The notes under the pieces are model-generated. The model saw only the letters and a list, made by a program, of their open reading frames with translations. It was not told the DNA's origin and did no database searches. Below are positions 1 to 6,656 of a DNA stretch of 7,259 nt, in pieces; position 1 is the stretch's first letter; the number at the start of each line of letters is the position of its first letter. The stretch covers positions 1-7,259 of the forward strand of contig JAHDGO010000099.1 in the NCBI GenBank assembly GCA_020627605.1, in the 5' to 3' direction. The DNA is from Yoonia sp. Its GTDB lineage: Bacteria > Pseudomonadota > Alphaproteobacteria > Rhodobacterales > Rhodobacteraceae. Made by a program: the position numbers and the translations under genes.

Positions 1-1
1 C

Positions 2-694
2 CCTGTGGCGTTCTTCCGGGGTGAGGTGGAGACCGAACTGGCGGATTTCTGGCCGTATGTCTTTGGCGCATCCGGTGCCAGTGATCCAGCCACCGCGGCG
101 CGCTATTCCAAGCTGATGGCTGATAGTCAGATCCTTGTGGCCGAGGATACGCTGGATGCGGTCGATCTGGGCGGGGTCAAGGCCATCGTTGATGTCGGCG
201 GTGGCACCGGCACGTTCCTGGAGGCCGTGGGCACGGCCTATCCTGACATCCGCCTCGTCCTTTTTGACCTGCCGGGGGTGGCCCCTGCGGCCGATGCAAG
301 GTTTGCCGCTGCCGGACTGACAGAGCGGGCGCGTGTGATCTGGGGGTCGTTCCGTGATGATCCGCTGCCCGAAGGGGCGGACATGATCAGCCTTGTGAGG
401 GTTCTTTACGACCACGCCGATGACACTGTCGCCGCATTGCTGCGCGCCGCCTTCGCGGCGCTGCCGCCGGGGGGGCGGATTCTGATTTCAGAACCCATGA
501 CAGGCGGCGATCAGCCCCAGCGCGCGGGTGACGCCTATTTCGCGCTTTACTGCATGGCGATGCGCACGGGGCGGGCACGATCCGCCGCGCAGATCGCGGC
601 GCTGCTGAAGGCTGCAGGCTTTACCGACATCGCTACGCCGGCGTCGCGGCGGGGCTTCGTCACCTCCGTGGTCACGGCTGTCAAGTCAAGTTGA
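2..694 (+). CDS. crtF: Carotenoid O-methyltransferase CrtF, 3' part (5' end outside window)
   Basis: C-terminal ~230 residues of an S-adenosylmethionine-dependent O-methyltransferase of the acetylserotonin/plant OMT-like (Methyltransf_2) family. The frame is open to the left edge, so the GTG at 5 is an internal Val codon, not a start. Visible: the SAM-binding motif I IVDVGGGTGTFLEAV (about nt 185-229), the acidic post-I segment LVLFDLPG, the segment VLYDHADD where this family has its catalytic region, and the post-motif LPPGGRILISEP. In plant OMTs the catalytic His sits in an LHDW-type motif; here the aligned residue looks like Tyr, with a His two residues on (from memory of the family, unverified). 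CrtF methylates the C-1 hydroxyl of hydroxyneurosporene/demethylspheroidene in the spheroidene pathway. The specific name rests on its place directly upstream of bchC, as in Rhodobacter crtEF-bchCXYZ. The stop codon lies inside a PpsR-type palindrome. Confidence 0.9.
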   Translation, partial: PVAFFRGEVETELADFWPYVFGASGASDPATAARYSKLMADSQILVAEDTLDAVDLGGVKAIVDVGGGTGTFLEAVGTAYPDIRLVLFDLPGVAPAADARFAAAGLTERARVIWGSFRDDPLPEGADMISLVRVLYDHADDTVAALLRAAFAALPPGGRILISEPMTGGDQPQRAGDAYFALYCMAMRTGRARSAAQIAALLKAAGFTDIATPASRRGFVTSVVTAVKSS

Positions 695-696
695 CA
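679..696. promoter_or_regulatory. PpsR/CrtJ-type operator 1 (distal)
   Basis: TGTCAAGTCAAGTTGACA fits the PpsR/CrtJ consensus TGT-N12-ACA, and the stricter TGTC-N10-GACA. The 6-base arms TGTCAA and TTGACA are perfect inverted repeats around a 6-base centre. It overlaps the last codons and stop of crtF. It lies 7 bp upstream of the next palindrome. PpsR represses photosynthesis genes under oxygen or light; binding here is inferred from the match. Confidence 0.72.
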
Positions 697-703
697 CTCG
701 TGT

Positions 704-721
704 TGTCTAAATCAATTGACA
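704..721. promoter_or_regulatory. PpsR/CrtJ-type operator 2, over the -35 of the bchC promoter
   Basis: TGTCTAAATCAATTGACA matches TGTC-N10-GACA exactly. Its right arm TTGACA (716-721) is also a perfect sigma70 -35 hexamer, so a bound repressor would block RNA polymerase. It is separated by 8 bp from operator 3, the spacing known for the cooperative CrtJ pair at Rhodobacter capsulatus bchC. Confidence 0.82.
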
Positions 722-743
722 CAAGCACCTGTCAGGCTAAACT
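716..743 (+). promoter_or_regulatory. Likely bchC promoter (sigma70-like)
   Basis: The -35 TTGACA (716-721) is perfect. A 16-bp spacer leads to TAAACT (738-743), which matches TATAAT at 4 of 6 positions. Transcription would start near 750, giving a leader of roughly 50 nt before the TTG start at 804. The -35 and -10 each sit within a PpsR-type palindrome, the arrangement known at R. capsulatus bchC. Two other TTGACA hexamers (691-696 and 748-753) have no plausible -10. Confidence 0.7.
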
Positions 744-747
744 GACG
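730..747. promoter_or_regulatory. PpsR/CrtJ-type operator 3, over the -10 of the bchC promoter
   Basis: TGTCAGGCTAAACTGACG is TGT-N12-ACA with one mismatch at the last base. The arms GTCAG and CTGAC are perfect inverted repeats around 6 bases. It covers the likely -10 hexamer. The single mismatch suggests a weaker half-site that would depend on cooperativity with operator 2. Confidence 0.72.
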
Positions 748-792
748 TTGACAAAATGTCGCAATCCCGGACCACTCCTGGACTGCGGCGGT

Positions 793-797
793 GGGAG
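793..797 (+). promoter_or_regulatory. Ribosome binding site deciding the bchC start
   Basis: GGGAG lies 6 nt before the TTG at 804. The upstream ATG at 756 has no purine-rich Shine-Dalgarno before it. The site therefore favours the TTG start. Confidence 0.75.
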
Positions 798-803
798 AAA
801 ACG

Positions 804-1742
804 TTGGAAACCAACGCTGTAATACTATCTGCGCCGGGTCAGCTGCGGCTGGACACAGTGGGAATCGTGCCCCCTGCAGCGGATGATATTGTCGTCGCAA
901 TTCAGCATTCCGGCATTTCCACCGGCACAGAGAAGCTGTTCTGGAGCGGGCAGATGCCGCCGTTCCCCGGCATGGGCTACCCCCTGATCCCCGGATATGA
1001 GGCTGCTGGCGAGGTGGTCGAGGCTGGCGCAGACAGCGGTTATCGCGTGGGCGAGCATGTCTTTGTCCCCGGTGCCAGTTGTTACGAGGGCGCGCACGGC
1101 CTGTTCGGCGCTGCCGCCCAGACGATTGTGACCAAAGCTGCCCGTGTCACCCGCATTGACCGCGGGCTTGGTGCCGCAGGTGCGCTGCTGGCGCTCGCCG
1201 CAACGGCGCGCCATGCCATGGCGGGACCGGGCAAGATGGTGCCTGATCTGATCGTCGGCCACGGCGTTCTTGGGCGGCTCTTGGCCCGGCTGACTATCGC
1301 AGCAGGGGCCCCGGCCCCCACCGTGTGGGAAGTGGACCCGCAGCGCATGGATGGCGCCGCTGGCTATCAGGTCACCACACCAGAGGCCGATCCGCGCCGC
1401 GATTACACATCGATCTATGATGCATCCGGTCAGGGTGATCTTCTCAACGACCTGATCGGCCGTATCGCCAAAGGGGGCGAGATTGTGCTGGCAGGTTTCT
1501 ACACAGCCCCGCTGCAATTCGCCTTTCCGCCTGCCTTCATGAAAGAGGCCCGATTCCGCATCAGTGCGGAATGGACTGCCGACGATATGACCGCCACCCG
1601 CGCGCTGGTTGAAAGCTGCGATCTGGAACTGGCGGATCTGATCACACACCAACAGCCAGCCGCGACAGCGCAAGAGGCCTATCAGACAGCCTTTACCGAT
1701 CCGGCCTGCCTGAGAATGATTTTGAACTGGGGACCCGCATGA
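804..1742 (+). CDS. bchC: 3-hydroxyethyl bacteriochlorophyllide a dehydrogenase BchC
   Basis: Medium-chain (zinc-type alcohol dehydrogenase-like) oxidoreductase that oxidises the C3 1-hydroxyethyl group to acetyl late in bacteriochlorophyllide a synthesis. From the TTG start (312 aa) the protein begins (M)[12 protein letters not shown], which matches the usual BchC N-terminus. It then shows SGISTGTEK (36-44), the GroES-like segment [13 protein letters not shown] (63-75), the nucleotide-binding loop GHGVLGR (152-158) and an acidic WEVDP (175-179) at the end of the next beta strand, consistent with NAD(H) use. I chose TTG at 804 because GGGAG sits 6 nt upstream and the family homology begins there. 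ATG at 756 would add 16 arginine-rich residues with no family resemblance. The gene is first after the PpsR-type operators, and its stop overlaps the bchX start by 4 nt (ATGA), suggesting translational coupling. Confidence 0.95.
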   Translation: METNAVILSAPGQLRLDTVGIVPPAADDIVVAIQHSGISTGTEKLFWSGQMPPFPGMGYPLIPGYEAAGEVVEAGADSGYRVGEHVFVPGASCYEGAHGLFGAAAQTIVTKAARVTRIDRGLGAAGALLALAATARHAMAGPGKMVPDLIVGHGVLGRLLARLTIAAGAPAPTVWEVDPQRMDGAAGYQVTTPEADPRRDYTSIYDASGQGDLLNDLIGRIAKGGEIVLAGFYTAPLQFAFPPAFMKEARFRISAEWTADDMTATRALVESCDLELADLITHQQPAATAQEAYQTAFTDPACLRMILNWGPA

Positions 1743-2743
1743 AAGATGAAATTCCAAACCTGAAGGATTTCGATCAGCGGTTGCGGGATGAGGCGGCGGA
1801 AGAACCGACGCTGGAGGTGCCGCAGGGCGAACCCACGTCCAAGACCCAGATCATCGCGATCTACGGCAAGGGCGGCATCGGCAAGTCGTTCACGCTGGCC
1901 AACCTCAGCCATATGATGGCGGAGATGGGCAAGCGCGTGTTGCTGATCGGCTGCGACCCGAAATCGGACACCACCAGCCTGCTGTTTGGCGGCAAGGCCT
2001 GCCCGACGATCATCGAAACCTCGGCGAAAAAGAAGATCGCTGGTGAAGAGGTGCAGATCGGTGATGTCTGTTTCAAGCGCGGCGGTGTCTTTGCGATGGA
2101 GCTTGGCGGACCAGAGGTTGGCCGTGGCTGCGGTGGCCGCGGCATCATCCACGGGTTTGAGCTGTTGGAAAAGCTCGGGTTCCATGACTGGGACTTTGAC
2201 TACGTCCTCCTCGACTTTCTGGGTGACGTGGTCTGCGGCGGCTTTGGCCTGCCCATCGCGCGCGACATGGCACAAAAGGTAATTTTGGTAGGATCAAACG
2301 ATCTGCAGTCGCTTTATGTGGCCAATAACGTCTGTTCGGCGGTGGAATATTTCCGCAAGCTGGGTGGCAATGTCGGCGTGGCCGGTCTGGTCATCAACAA
2401 GGACGACGGCACGGGCGAGGCGCAGGCCTTTGCCAAGGCTGTCGATATCCCCGTGCTTGCCGCAATCCCGCAGGACGACGACCTGCGCAAGAAATCCGCC
2501 AACTACCAGATCGTCGGCACCCATCAAAGCAAGTGGGGCCCGATGTTTGAAGGTCTGGCCAGCGCTGTTGGCATTGCCCCGCCGGTGCGCCCCGCACCAC
2601 TGGATCAGGACGGTCTGCTGGCGCTCTTTGATAGCAAGGACACCGGCGGCGACTATGAGCTGGTGCCTGCCACTGACGTCGACATGCGTGGCAAGAACGC
2701 CAAGCCAAAGGAAAGCCTGGAGGTCATCTATGACGACGCCTGA
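1739..2743 (+). CDS. bchX: Chlorophyllide a reductase iron protein BchX
   Basis: ATP-dependent reductase subunit of chlorophyllide a oxidoreductase (COR). It is a NifH/BchL-type homodimeric Fe protein that passes electrons to BchY/BchZ for ring B (C7=C8) reduction. The 334-aa protein has a ~35-residue hydrophilic N-terminal extension typical of BchX. It then shows the P-loop GKGGIGKS (43-50), the GCDPKSD segment (71-77), and two conserved cysteines, C131 in GRGCGGRG and C166 in DVVCGGFG. In this family these hold a [4Fe-4S] cluster between the two monomers. GKS followed by F rather than T is a BchX trait as I recall it. The ATG overlaps the bchC stop (ATGA) and has GGGGA 5 nt upstream. Its 3' end overlaps bchY by 14 nt and contains the bchY ribosome binding site. 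All key residues are present. Confidence 0.97.
   Translation: MKDEIPNLKDFDQRLRDEAAEEPTLEVPQGEPTSKTQIIAIYGKGGIGKSFTLANLSHMMAEMGKRVLLIGCDPKSDTTSLLFGGKACPTIIETSAKKKIAGEEVQIGDVCFKRGGVFAMELGGPEVGRGCGGRGIIHGFELLEKLGFHDWDFDYVLLDFLGDVVCGGFGLPIARDMAQKVILVGSNDLQSLYVANNVCSAVEYFRKLGGNVGVAGLVINKDDGTGEAQAFAKAVDIPVLAAIPQDDDLRKKSANYQIVGTHQSKWGPMFEGLASAVGIAPPVRPAPLDQDGLLALFDSKDTGGDYELVPATDVDMRGKNAKPKESLEVIYDDA
2719..2723 (+). promoter_or_regulatory. Ribosome binding site of bchY, inside bchX
   Basis: GGAGG lies 6 nt before the ATG at 2730, within the last codons of bchX. It fixes the bchY start; the same frame is open for 138 codons upstream, but that stretch is antiphase to bchX. Confidence 0.8.
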
Positions 2744-4334
2744 GGCGACCACCCAAGGCTATGAGGTCGGCTATGATGACGCTGGCGATGTTCGGATCAT
2801 CGAGGGCGTGGCGCGTGAGGATGCGCCCGATCTGTCAGATGGCGTGCAGCAAACCGCCCTTGATGGCGGCTGCACCGCCGGCGCCGCAACGATGGAAGCC
2901 GCCGCGCGTGCGGCTGGCAAATCCGACATTCTGGATCAATACGCGCGGGACTATCCGCAAGGACCCCACGATCAGCCGCAGAGCATGTGCCCTGCCTTCG
3001 GGTCTTTGCGTGTGGGCCTGCGGATGAAACGTGTGGCCACCGTGCTGTCAGGCTCCGCCTGTTGTGTCTACGGTCTGACGTTCGTGTCACATTTCTACGG
3101 TGCGCGCCGCTCTGTCGGTTATGTGCCGTTCAACTCTGAGACCTTGGTCACAGGCAAGCTGTTCGAGGATATCCGCGAAAGCGTGCATGATATGGCCGAT
3201 CCTGATCGCTATGACGCGATTGTGGTGACCAACCTGTGTGTGCCCACCGCATCCGGTGTGCCGCTGCGGCTGTTGCCCAAGGAAATCAACGGCGTCCGCA
3301 TCGTGGGGATTGATGTGCCGGGCTTTGGCATCCCGACCCATGCAGAGGCCAAGGATGTGCTGGCCGGTGCCATGCTGAACTATGCCCGCGAGGAAATCGC
3401 GGCAGGGCCGGTGCAGGCGCCAGTTGGCGGCAAGTCAGATCGCCCGACCGTGGCGCTGCTGGGGGAAATGTTCCCGGCTGATCCGATGATGATTGGCGCG
3501 ATGCTGGCCCCCATGGGTCTGGCCGCCGGTCCGGTTGTGCCGACCCGTGAATGGCGCGAACTTTATGCAGCACTTGATTGCGGTGTCGTCGCGGCGATCC
3601 ACCCGTTCTATACCGCCTCTGTCCGCGAGTTTCAGGCGGCGGGCCGTCCCATCGTGGGCTCTGCCCCTGTCGGATATAACGGCACGGCGGCCTGGCTGAT
3701 GAACATCGGCGAGGCGATGGGTGTACCGGCGGCACAGATTGCAGCCGCGCAGAACGCCTTCCTGCCAGCAATTTCCGAAGCGCTGCAAGCGGCGCGGATC
3801 AAGGGCACAGTGACCTTGTCGGGCTATGAAGGCTCCGAACTGCTGGTCGCACGCCTGCTGATCGAAAGCGGAGCGGATGTGCCCTATGTCGGCACGGCTT
3901 GCCCAAAGACCCCATGGTCTGCGGCGGATGCCGAATGGCTGGCGTCCAAAGGCGTGAAGGTGAAATACCGTGCCTCGCTAGAGGATGATCTGTCCGCCGT
4001 TGACGCGATCAAGCCTGATCTGGCCATCGGCACCACACCGGTTGTCCAGCACGCCAAGGAACAGGGTATTCCATCCCTCTACTTCACCAATTTGATTTCG
4101 GCCCGGCCACTCATGGGGCCAGCGGGTGGGGGCTCGCTGGCTCAGGTCGTGAATGCCGCGATTGCCGGGAAAGAGAAGATGGACCGCATGCGCGGATTTT
4201 TCGAAGGCGTCGGCAGCGGCGACACGGCTGGCGTCTGGGAAGGCACGCCGAACCTGCGGCCGGACTTTCGCGCGCAGCATCAGAAAAAGCTCGACAAGAT
4301 GGCGCGCGCTGCCAAAGCGCAGGAGATGATCTAG
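2730..4334 (+). CDS. bchY: Chlorophyllide a reductase subunit BchY
   Basis: NifD/BchN-like catalytic subunit of COR, forming a heterotetramer with BchZ that binds chlorophyllide a and a [4Fe-4S] cluster. The 534-aa product starts [10 protein letters not shown] at an ATG with GGAGG 6 nt upstream. Three candidate cluster ligands are visible: C87 (SMCPAFG), C112 in the adjacent pair C111-C112 (GSACCVYG) and C170 ([10 protein letters not shown]). Spacings of 25 and 58 residues agree with the three BchY ligands I recall for Roseobacter COR; the fourth comes from BchZ. The C-terminal half has Rossmann-like nitrogenase-type segments (for example [14 protein letters not shown] and [20 protein letters not shown]). 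The start overlaps bchX by 14 nt. Unlike the tight upstream junctions, the gene is followed by an 88-nt structured gap before bchZ. Confidence 0.96.
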   Translation: MTTPEATTQGYEVGYDDAGDVRIIEGVAREDAPDLSDGVQQTALDGGCTAGAATMEAAARAAGKSDILDQYARDYPQGPHDQPQSMCPAFGSLRVGLRMKRVATVLSGSACCVYGLTFVSHFYGARRSVGYVPFNSETLVTGKLFEDIRESVHDMADPDRYDAIVVTNLCVPTASGVPLRLLPKEINGVRIVGIDVPGFGIPTHAEAKDVLAGAMLNYAREEIAAGPVQAPVGGKSDRPTVALLGEMFPADPMMIGAMLAPMGLAAGPVVPTREWRELYAALDCGVVAAIHPFYTASVREFQAAGRPIVGSAPVGYNGTAAWLMNIGEAMGVPAAQIAAAQNAFLPAISEALQAARIKGTVTLSGYEGSELLVARLLIESGADVPYVGTACPKTPWSAADAEWLASKGVKVKYRASLEDDLSAVDAIKPDLAIGTTPVVQHAKEQGIPSLYFTNLISARPLMGPAGGGSLAQVVNAAIAGKEKMDRMRGFFEGVGSGDTAGVWEGTPNLRPDFRAQHQKKLDKMARAAKAQEMI

Positions 4335-4361
4335 TGGCGTATTTTGGAACAAAATCGCCAC
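4334..4361 (+). other. Intercistronic hairpin 1 between bchY and bchZ
   Basis: The 5' arm 4334-4345 pairs with the 3' arm 4351-4361: 11 base pairs with one bulged T at 4340 and the 5-nt loop GGAAC. The stem begins on the last base of the bchY stop codon. No T-run follows, so it does not look like an intrinsic terminator. An mRNA-stability or processing role is inferred. Confidence 0.6.
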
Positions 4362-4372
4362 GGTGCGGGAAA

Positions 4373-4393
4373 GCCATTGGCACAGCCAATGGC
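4373..4393 (+). other. Intercistronic hairpin 2 between bchY and bchZ
   Basis: GCCATTGGC (4373-4381) and GCCAATGGC (4385-4393) form a perfect 9-bp inverted repeat with a 3-nt loop ACA. It lies 11 nt after hairpin 1 and 18 nt before the bchZ ribosome binding site. It is not followed by a T-run. It could be an RNA stem, or a DNA palindrome for an unidentified regulator. Confidence 0.65.
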
Positions 4394-4411
4394 GGCAGTA
4401 CGCCTTTGATC

Positions 4412-4416
4412 GGAGG
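4412..4416 (+). promoter_or_regulatory. Ribosome binding site deciding the bchZ start
   Basis: GGAGG lies 6 nt before the ATG at 4423. It supports this start over the in-frame GTG at 4363, which would extend BchZ by 20 residues unlike the family and whose coding stretch would run through hairpin 2. Confidence 0.82.
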
Positions 4417-4422
4417 TGGCGC

Positions 4423-5883
4423 ATGTTAGTCACCGATCATGATCGCGCTGGCGGTTACTGGGGGGCTGTTTATGCCTTCTGCGCCGTCAAGGGCTTGCAG
4501 GTCGTGATTGATGGGCCGGTGGGCTGCGAAAACCTGCCTGTCACCTCTGTGCTGCACTATACCGACGGGCTGCCGCCGCATGAATTGCCGATTGTCGTCA
4601 CCGGGCTTGGCGAAACCGAGATGGGTGAAGGCACCGAAGAGGCGATGAAACGCGCGTGGGACACGCTGGACCCTGCGCTGCCCGCTGTTGTCGTGACCGG
4701 GTCCATTGCCGAGATGATCGGCGGCGGTGTCACCCCGCAGGGCACCAATATCCAGCGGTTCCTGCCACGCACGATTGATGAAGATCAATGGGAATGCGCC
4801 GACCGGGCCATGACATGGATTTTCACCGAATTTGGCATGACCAAGGGGCGTATGCCGCCAGAGAAAAAGCGCGCCGAGGGCGACAAGCCGCGCGTGAATA
4901 TCCTCGGGCCGATGTATGGCGCGTTCAACATGCCATCCGATCTGGCCGAGATCCGGCGTCTGGTCGAAGGGATCGGCGCAGAGGTCAATATGGTCATGCC
5001 GCTGGGCGCCCATGTGGCCGAGATGCGCAATCTGGTGAATGCCGATGTGAATGTGACCATGTACCGTGAGTTTGGGCGTGGGCTTTGCGAGGTATTGGGC
5101 AAGCCATATCTGCAAGCCCCCTTTGGCATCGACAGCACAACGAAATTCCTGCGCAAGCTGGGTGAATTGACCGGGCTGGACCCCGAGCCGTTCATTGAAC
5201 GCGAAAAGCATTCGACGATCAAACCGGTCTGGGATCTGTGGCGGTCGGTGACACAGGATTTCTTTGCCACCGCCGAATTCGGCATTGTGGCCAATGAAAC
5301 CTATGCCCGTGGTGTGCGCCACTACCTTGAGGGTGATCTGGGCTTTCCCTGCGCCTTTGCCGTCGCCCGCTGCCGGGGCAAGAAGACCAACAATGACGAG
5401 GTGCGCAGCCTGATCCACCAAAAGCGCCCGCTGGTCGTGCTGGGGTCAATCAACGAGAAAATGTATATGGCCGAAGCCAAGGCGGGCCACGGACCGCAGC
5501 CGGTGTTCATCCCCGCCAGTTTCCCCGGTGCCGCGATCCGGCGCGCCACGGGTACGCCGTTCATGGGATATGCAGGTGCAACCTATATGCTGCAAGAGGT
5601 CTGCAACGGCCTGTTTGATGCGCTGTTCCACATCCTGCCACTGGGCAGTGAGATGGACGCCACAGATGCCACACTGACGCCGCTGCGCCGCGATTTCCCA
5701 TGGGACGCTGACGCACAGGCCAAACTGGATGAGATCGTGGCGACGCATCCCATTCTGACACGGATTTCTGCCGCCAAATCGCTGCGGGACGCAGCAGAGC
5801 GTGCAGCCCTCGACGCCGGCAACGACCGGGTTGTTCTTGAGACCGTCGAGACACTGCAATCATCTTCGGGAGGACGGACATGA
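4423..5883 (+). CDS. bchZ: Chlorophyllide a reductase subunit BchZ
   Basis: NifK/BchB-like partner of BchY in COR, 486 aa from the ATG at 4423. The N-terminus [19 protein letters not shown] is typical of the family. The chosen start places the single cluster ligand in GPVGCENLP at C35, the number I recall for Roseobacter BchZ. Further family segments are [20 protein letters not shown] (45-64, implicated by position near the cluster), [19 protein letters not shown] (162-180) and [10 protein letters not shown] (192-201). A C-terminal stretch from about 424 ([17 protein letters not shown]) resembles the small C-terminal domain of dark-operative protochlorophyllide reductase BchB. All expected parts are present with no frameshift. 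The stop overlaps the pufQ ATG by 4 nt, which couples the end of the bch block to the puf genes. Any separate puf promoter would have to lie inside this gene; I could not recognise one. Confidence 0.97.
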   Translation: MLVTDHDRAGGYWGAVYAFCAVKGLQVVIDGPVGCENLPVTSVLHYTDGLPPHELPIVVTGLGETEMGEGTEEAMKRAWDTLDPALPAVVVTGSIAEMIGGGVTPQGTNIQRFLPRTIDEDQWECADRAMTWIFTEFGMTKGRMPPEKKRAEGDKPRVNILGPMYGAFNMPSDLAEIRRLVEGIGAEVNMVMPLGAHVAEMRNLVNADVNVTMYREFGRGLCEVLGKPYLQAPFGIDSTTKFLRKLGELTGLDPEPFIEREKHSTIKPVWDLWRSVTQDFFATAEFGIVANETYARGVRHYLEGDLGFPCAFAVARCRGKKTNNDEVRSLIHQKRPLVVLGSINEKMYMAEAKAGHGPQPVFIPASFPGAAIRRATGTPFMGYAGATYMLQEVCNGLFDALFHILPLGSEMDATDATLTPLRRDFPWDADAQAKLDEIVATHPILTRISAAKSLRDAAERAALDAGNDRVVLETVETLQSSSGGRT

Positions 5884-6104
5884 CTGACTTTACCTCAGAC
5901 GCGCCAGTAATGCGGGCGCGCACTGCGCCGCCAAAACGCGAGTATTACGCGTATTTCGCGCTGATCTTCGTGGCCACGCTGCCGTTGTGCCTTCTGACAT
6001 GGGTGCTGTCCGCAGCACGCCGGATGGAGCTGCCCGCCAAAGGCCCGATTGCCAAGGCCTGGAGCCAGGCCCGTATTATCACGCCGCAGATCTTCTCTGC
6101 ATGA
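5880..6104 (+). CDS. pufQ: PufQ, bacteriochlorophyll supply/assembly cofactor
   Basis: Small membrane protein of 74 aa, the same length I recall for Rhodobacter capsulatus PufQ. It has a hydrophilic, basic N-terminus, one predicted membrane segment at about 23-45 ([20 protein letters not shown]), and a C-terminal tail [18 protein letters not shown] that matches the conserved PufQ tail pattern GPFARAW...ITPEIF. In Rhodobacter, PufQ affects bacteriochlorophyll levels and complex formation; its molecular role is less settled than that of its neighbours. The ATG overlaps the bchZ stop (ATGA), with GGGAGG (5868-5873) 6 nt upstream inside bchZ. It is followed by a 147-nt structured spacer before pufB. 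Its presence favours Rhodobacterales. Confidence 0.93.
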   Translation: MTDFTSDAPVMRARTAPPKREYYAYFALIFVATLPLCLLTWVLSAARRMELPAKGPIAKAWSQARIITPQIFSA

Positions 6105-6251
6105 TTGCGGCTGTTCGAGATTTGCCCGGCAACGGGCATCCGATGTTCATCGCTCCCCCCCGGGGTGATGGATTGGGGCAAGGGATGAGCCCTTGTCGTA
6201 ACCCGGCCGCGGGGGGTGCGCGGCGTCAGTACTTAATTTTGGAGACAAAAC
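6105..6251 (+). other. pufQ-pufB structured spacer (RNA processing/stability region)
   Basis: Non-coding 147 nt with several short stem-loops in a row. (a) 6123-6138: a 6-bp stem TGCCCG/CGGGCA closed by the GNRA tetraloop GCAA. (b) 6148-6170: CATC/GATG outer arms with a C-run opposed to a G-run, using two G-U pairs. (c) 6177-6197: stem of 8 bp including one G-U, core CAAGGG/CCCTTG, loop ATGAG. (d) A weaker CCCG/CGGG stem at 6202-6213. An AT-rich stretch (6230-6240) and GGAGA (6241-6245) follow, forming the pufB ribosome binding site. None of the stems is followed by a T-run. In Rhodobacter the puf transcript is cut between pufQ and pufB and stabilised there; a similar role is inferred. Confidence 0.6.
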
Positions 6252-6407
6252 ATGGCTGACAAATCAGATCTGTCTTTCACAGGTCTCACTGACGAGCAGG
6301 CCCAGGAGCTGCACGCAGTCTACATGAGCGGGTTTACGATCTTCACGATCGTTGCCGTGGTTGCTCACGTGCTGACGTACATCAAGCTGCCCTGGTTCAG
6401 CTGGTAA
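6252..6407 (+). CDS. pufB: Light-harvesting 1 (B870) beta peptide PufB
   Basis: Antenna beta polypeptide of 51 aa, complete. The N-terminus [20 protein letters not shown] is almost that of Rhodobacter sphaeroides LH1 beta. It continues HAVYMSGF into a single membrane helix (about 26-45). His39 in VVAHVL is the expected axial ligand to bacteriochlorophyll a. Trp48 sits nine residues later in LPWF, the usual position for a hydrogen bond to the pigment acetyl group. His21 is the second conserved His of beta chains. The ATG has GGAGA 6 nt upstream. pufA follows after 15 nt, as expected for two peptides made in equal amounts to build the alpha/beta LH1 ring around the reaction centre. Confidence 0.97.
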   Translation: MADKSDLSFTGLTDEQAQELHAVYMSGFTIFTIVAVVAHVLTYIKLPWFSW

Positions 6408-6422
6408 GAGAGGAAACCGAGA

Positions 6423-6581
6423 ATGGCACAGTTCTACAAAATCTGGCTGGTCTTCGACCCCCGCCGCGTGTTCGTGGCGCAGGGCGTTTTCCTGTTTTTG
6501 CTTGCAGCGATGATTCACCTCGTCCTGCTGAGCAATCCTGAAACCAACTGGTTCGCACTCGCCTTTGGCGATGGCATGTAA
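6423..6581 (+). CDS. pufA: Light-harvesting 1 (B870) alpha peptide PufA
   Basis: Antenna alpha polypeptide of 52 aa, complete. [20 protein letters not shown] is the characteristic LH1 alpha start. One membrane helix (about 14-36) follows, with His32 (MIHLVLL) as bacteriochlorophyll ligand and Trp43 (TNW) at +11, both at Rhodobacter positions. The C-terminal tail is short and ends FALAFGDGM, whereas the R. sphaeroides chain runs to about 58 residues; tails vary in this family, so this is probably normal variation. Ribosome binding site AGAGG (6409-6413). Directly after the stop lies a hairpin with a UUCG tetraloop, then a GC-rich hairpin, which would protect a pufBA mRNA end and favour more LH1 than reaction centre. 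Confidence 0.97.
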   Translation: MAQFYKIWLVFDPRRVFVAQGVFLFLLAAMIHLVLLSNPETNWFALAFGDGM

Positions 6582-6598
6582 TCAGTCCTTCGGGATGA
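6582..6598 (+). other. UUCG-tetraloop hairpin right after pufA
   Basis: TCA-G-TCC / TTCG / GGA-TGA: six base pairs with one bulged G (6585) and a C(UUCG)G loop, an exceptionally stable tetraloop in RNA. It begins on the first base after the pufA stop. No T-run follows, so a role in blocking 3' exonucleases is more likely than termination. Confidence 0.65.
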
Positions 6599-6605
6599 CA
6601 AACAC

Positions 6606-6637
6606 GCTGCGGGCGGGACGTCTGATCCGCCCGCGGC
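6606..6637 (+). other. GC-rich hairpin between pufA and pufL
   Basis: Core arms GCGGGCGG (6609-6616) and CCGCCCGC (6627-6634) are perfectly complementary. With flanking pairs and two G-U pairs the stem reaches 12 bp (6606-6617 with 6626-6637). The loop is 8 nt. It matches in position the pufA-pufL stem-loops that stabilise the pufBA segment in Rhodobacter. No T-run follows. Confidence 0.72.
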
Positions 6638-6656
6638 AAACACCGATATCGACGAC

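Noticed and set aside
748..753. Additional TTGACA as a second -35 for bchC
   Set aside because: No acceptable -10 lies 16-18 bp downstream (around 770-777).
825..1757. 310-codon open frame on the - strand antisense to bchC
   Set aside because: Shadow of bchC codon bias; the translation shows no domain and the frame has no independent context.
2316..2729. N-terminal extension of bchY through bchX
   Set aside because: The frame is open for 138 codons upstream but is out of phase with the clearly real bchX, and its translation is Arg/Ser/Thr-rich noise. GGAGG 6 nt before ATG 2730 sets the start.
4334..4393. Intrinsic terminator after bchY
   Set aside because: Neither stem is followed by a T-run, and bchZ must be expressed with bchY.
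4363..4422. GTG start extending BchZ by 20 residues
   Set aside because: The added residues are unlike BchZ, the stretch encodes hairpin 2, and the ATG at 4423 has a strong GGAGG and gives the expected C35.
4426..5421. 331-codon open frame on the - strand antisense to bchZ
   Set aside because: It lies wholly within bchZ. Long antisense frames are expected opposite GC-rich codon usage, and the translation (rich in His, Gly, Gln) resembles no family I know.
5987..6259. 90-codon + strand frame overlapping pufQ and the spacer
   Set aside because: Out of phase with pufQ, crosses the structured spacer into the pufB start, and is low-complexity in places. No family resemblance.
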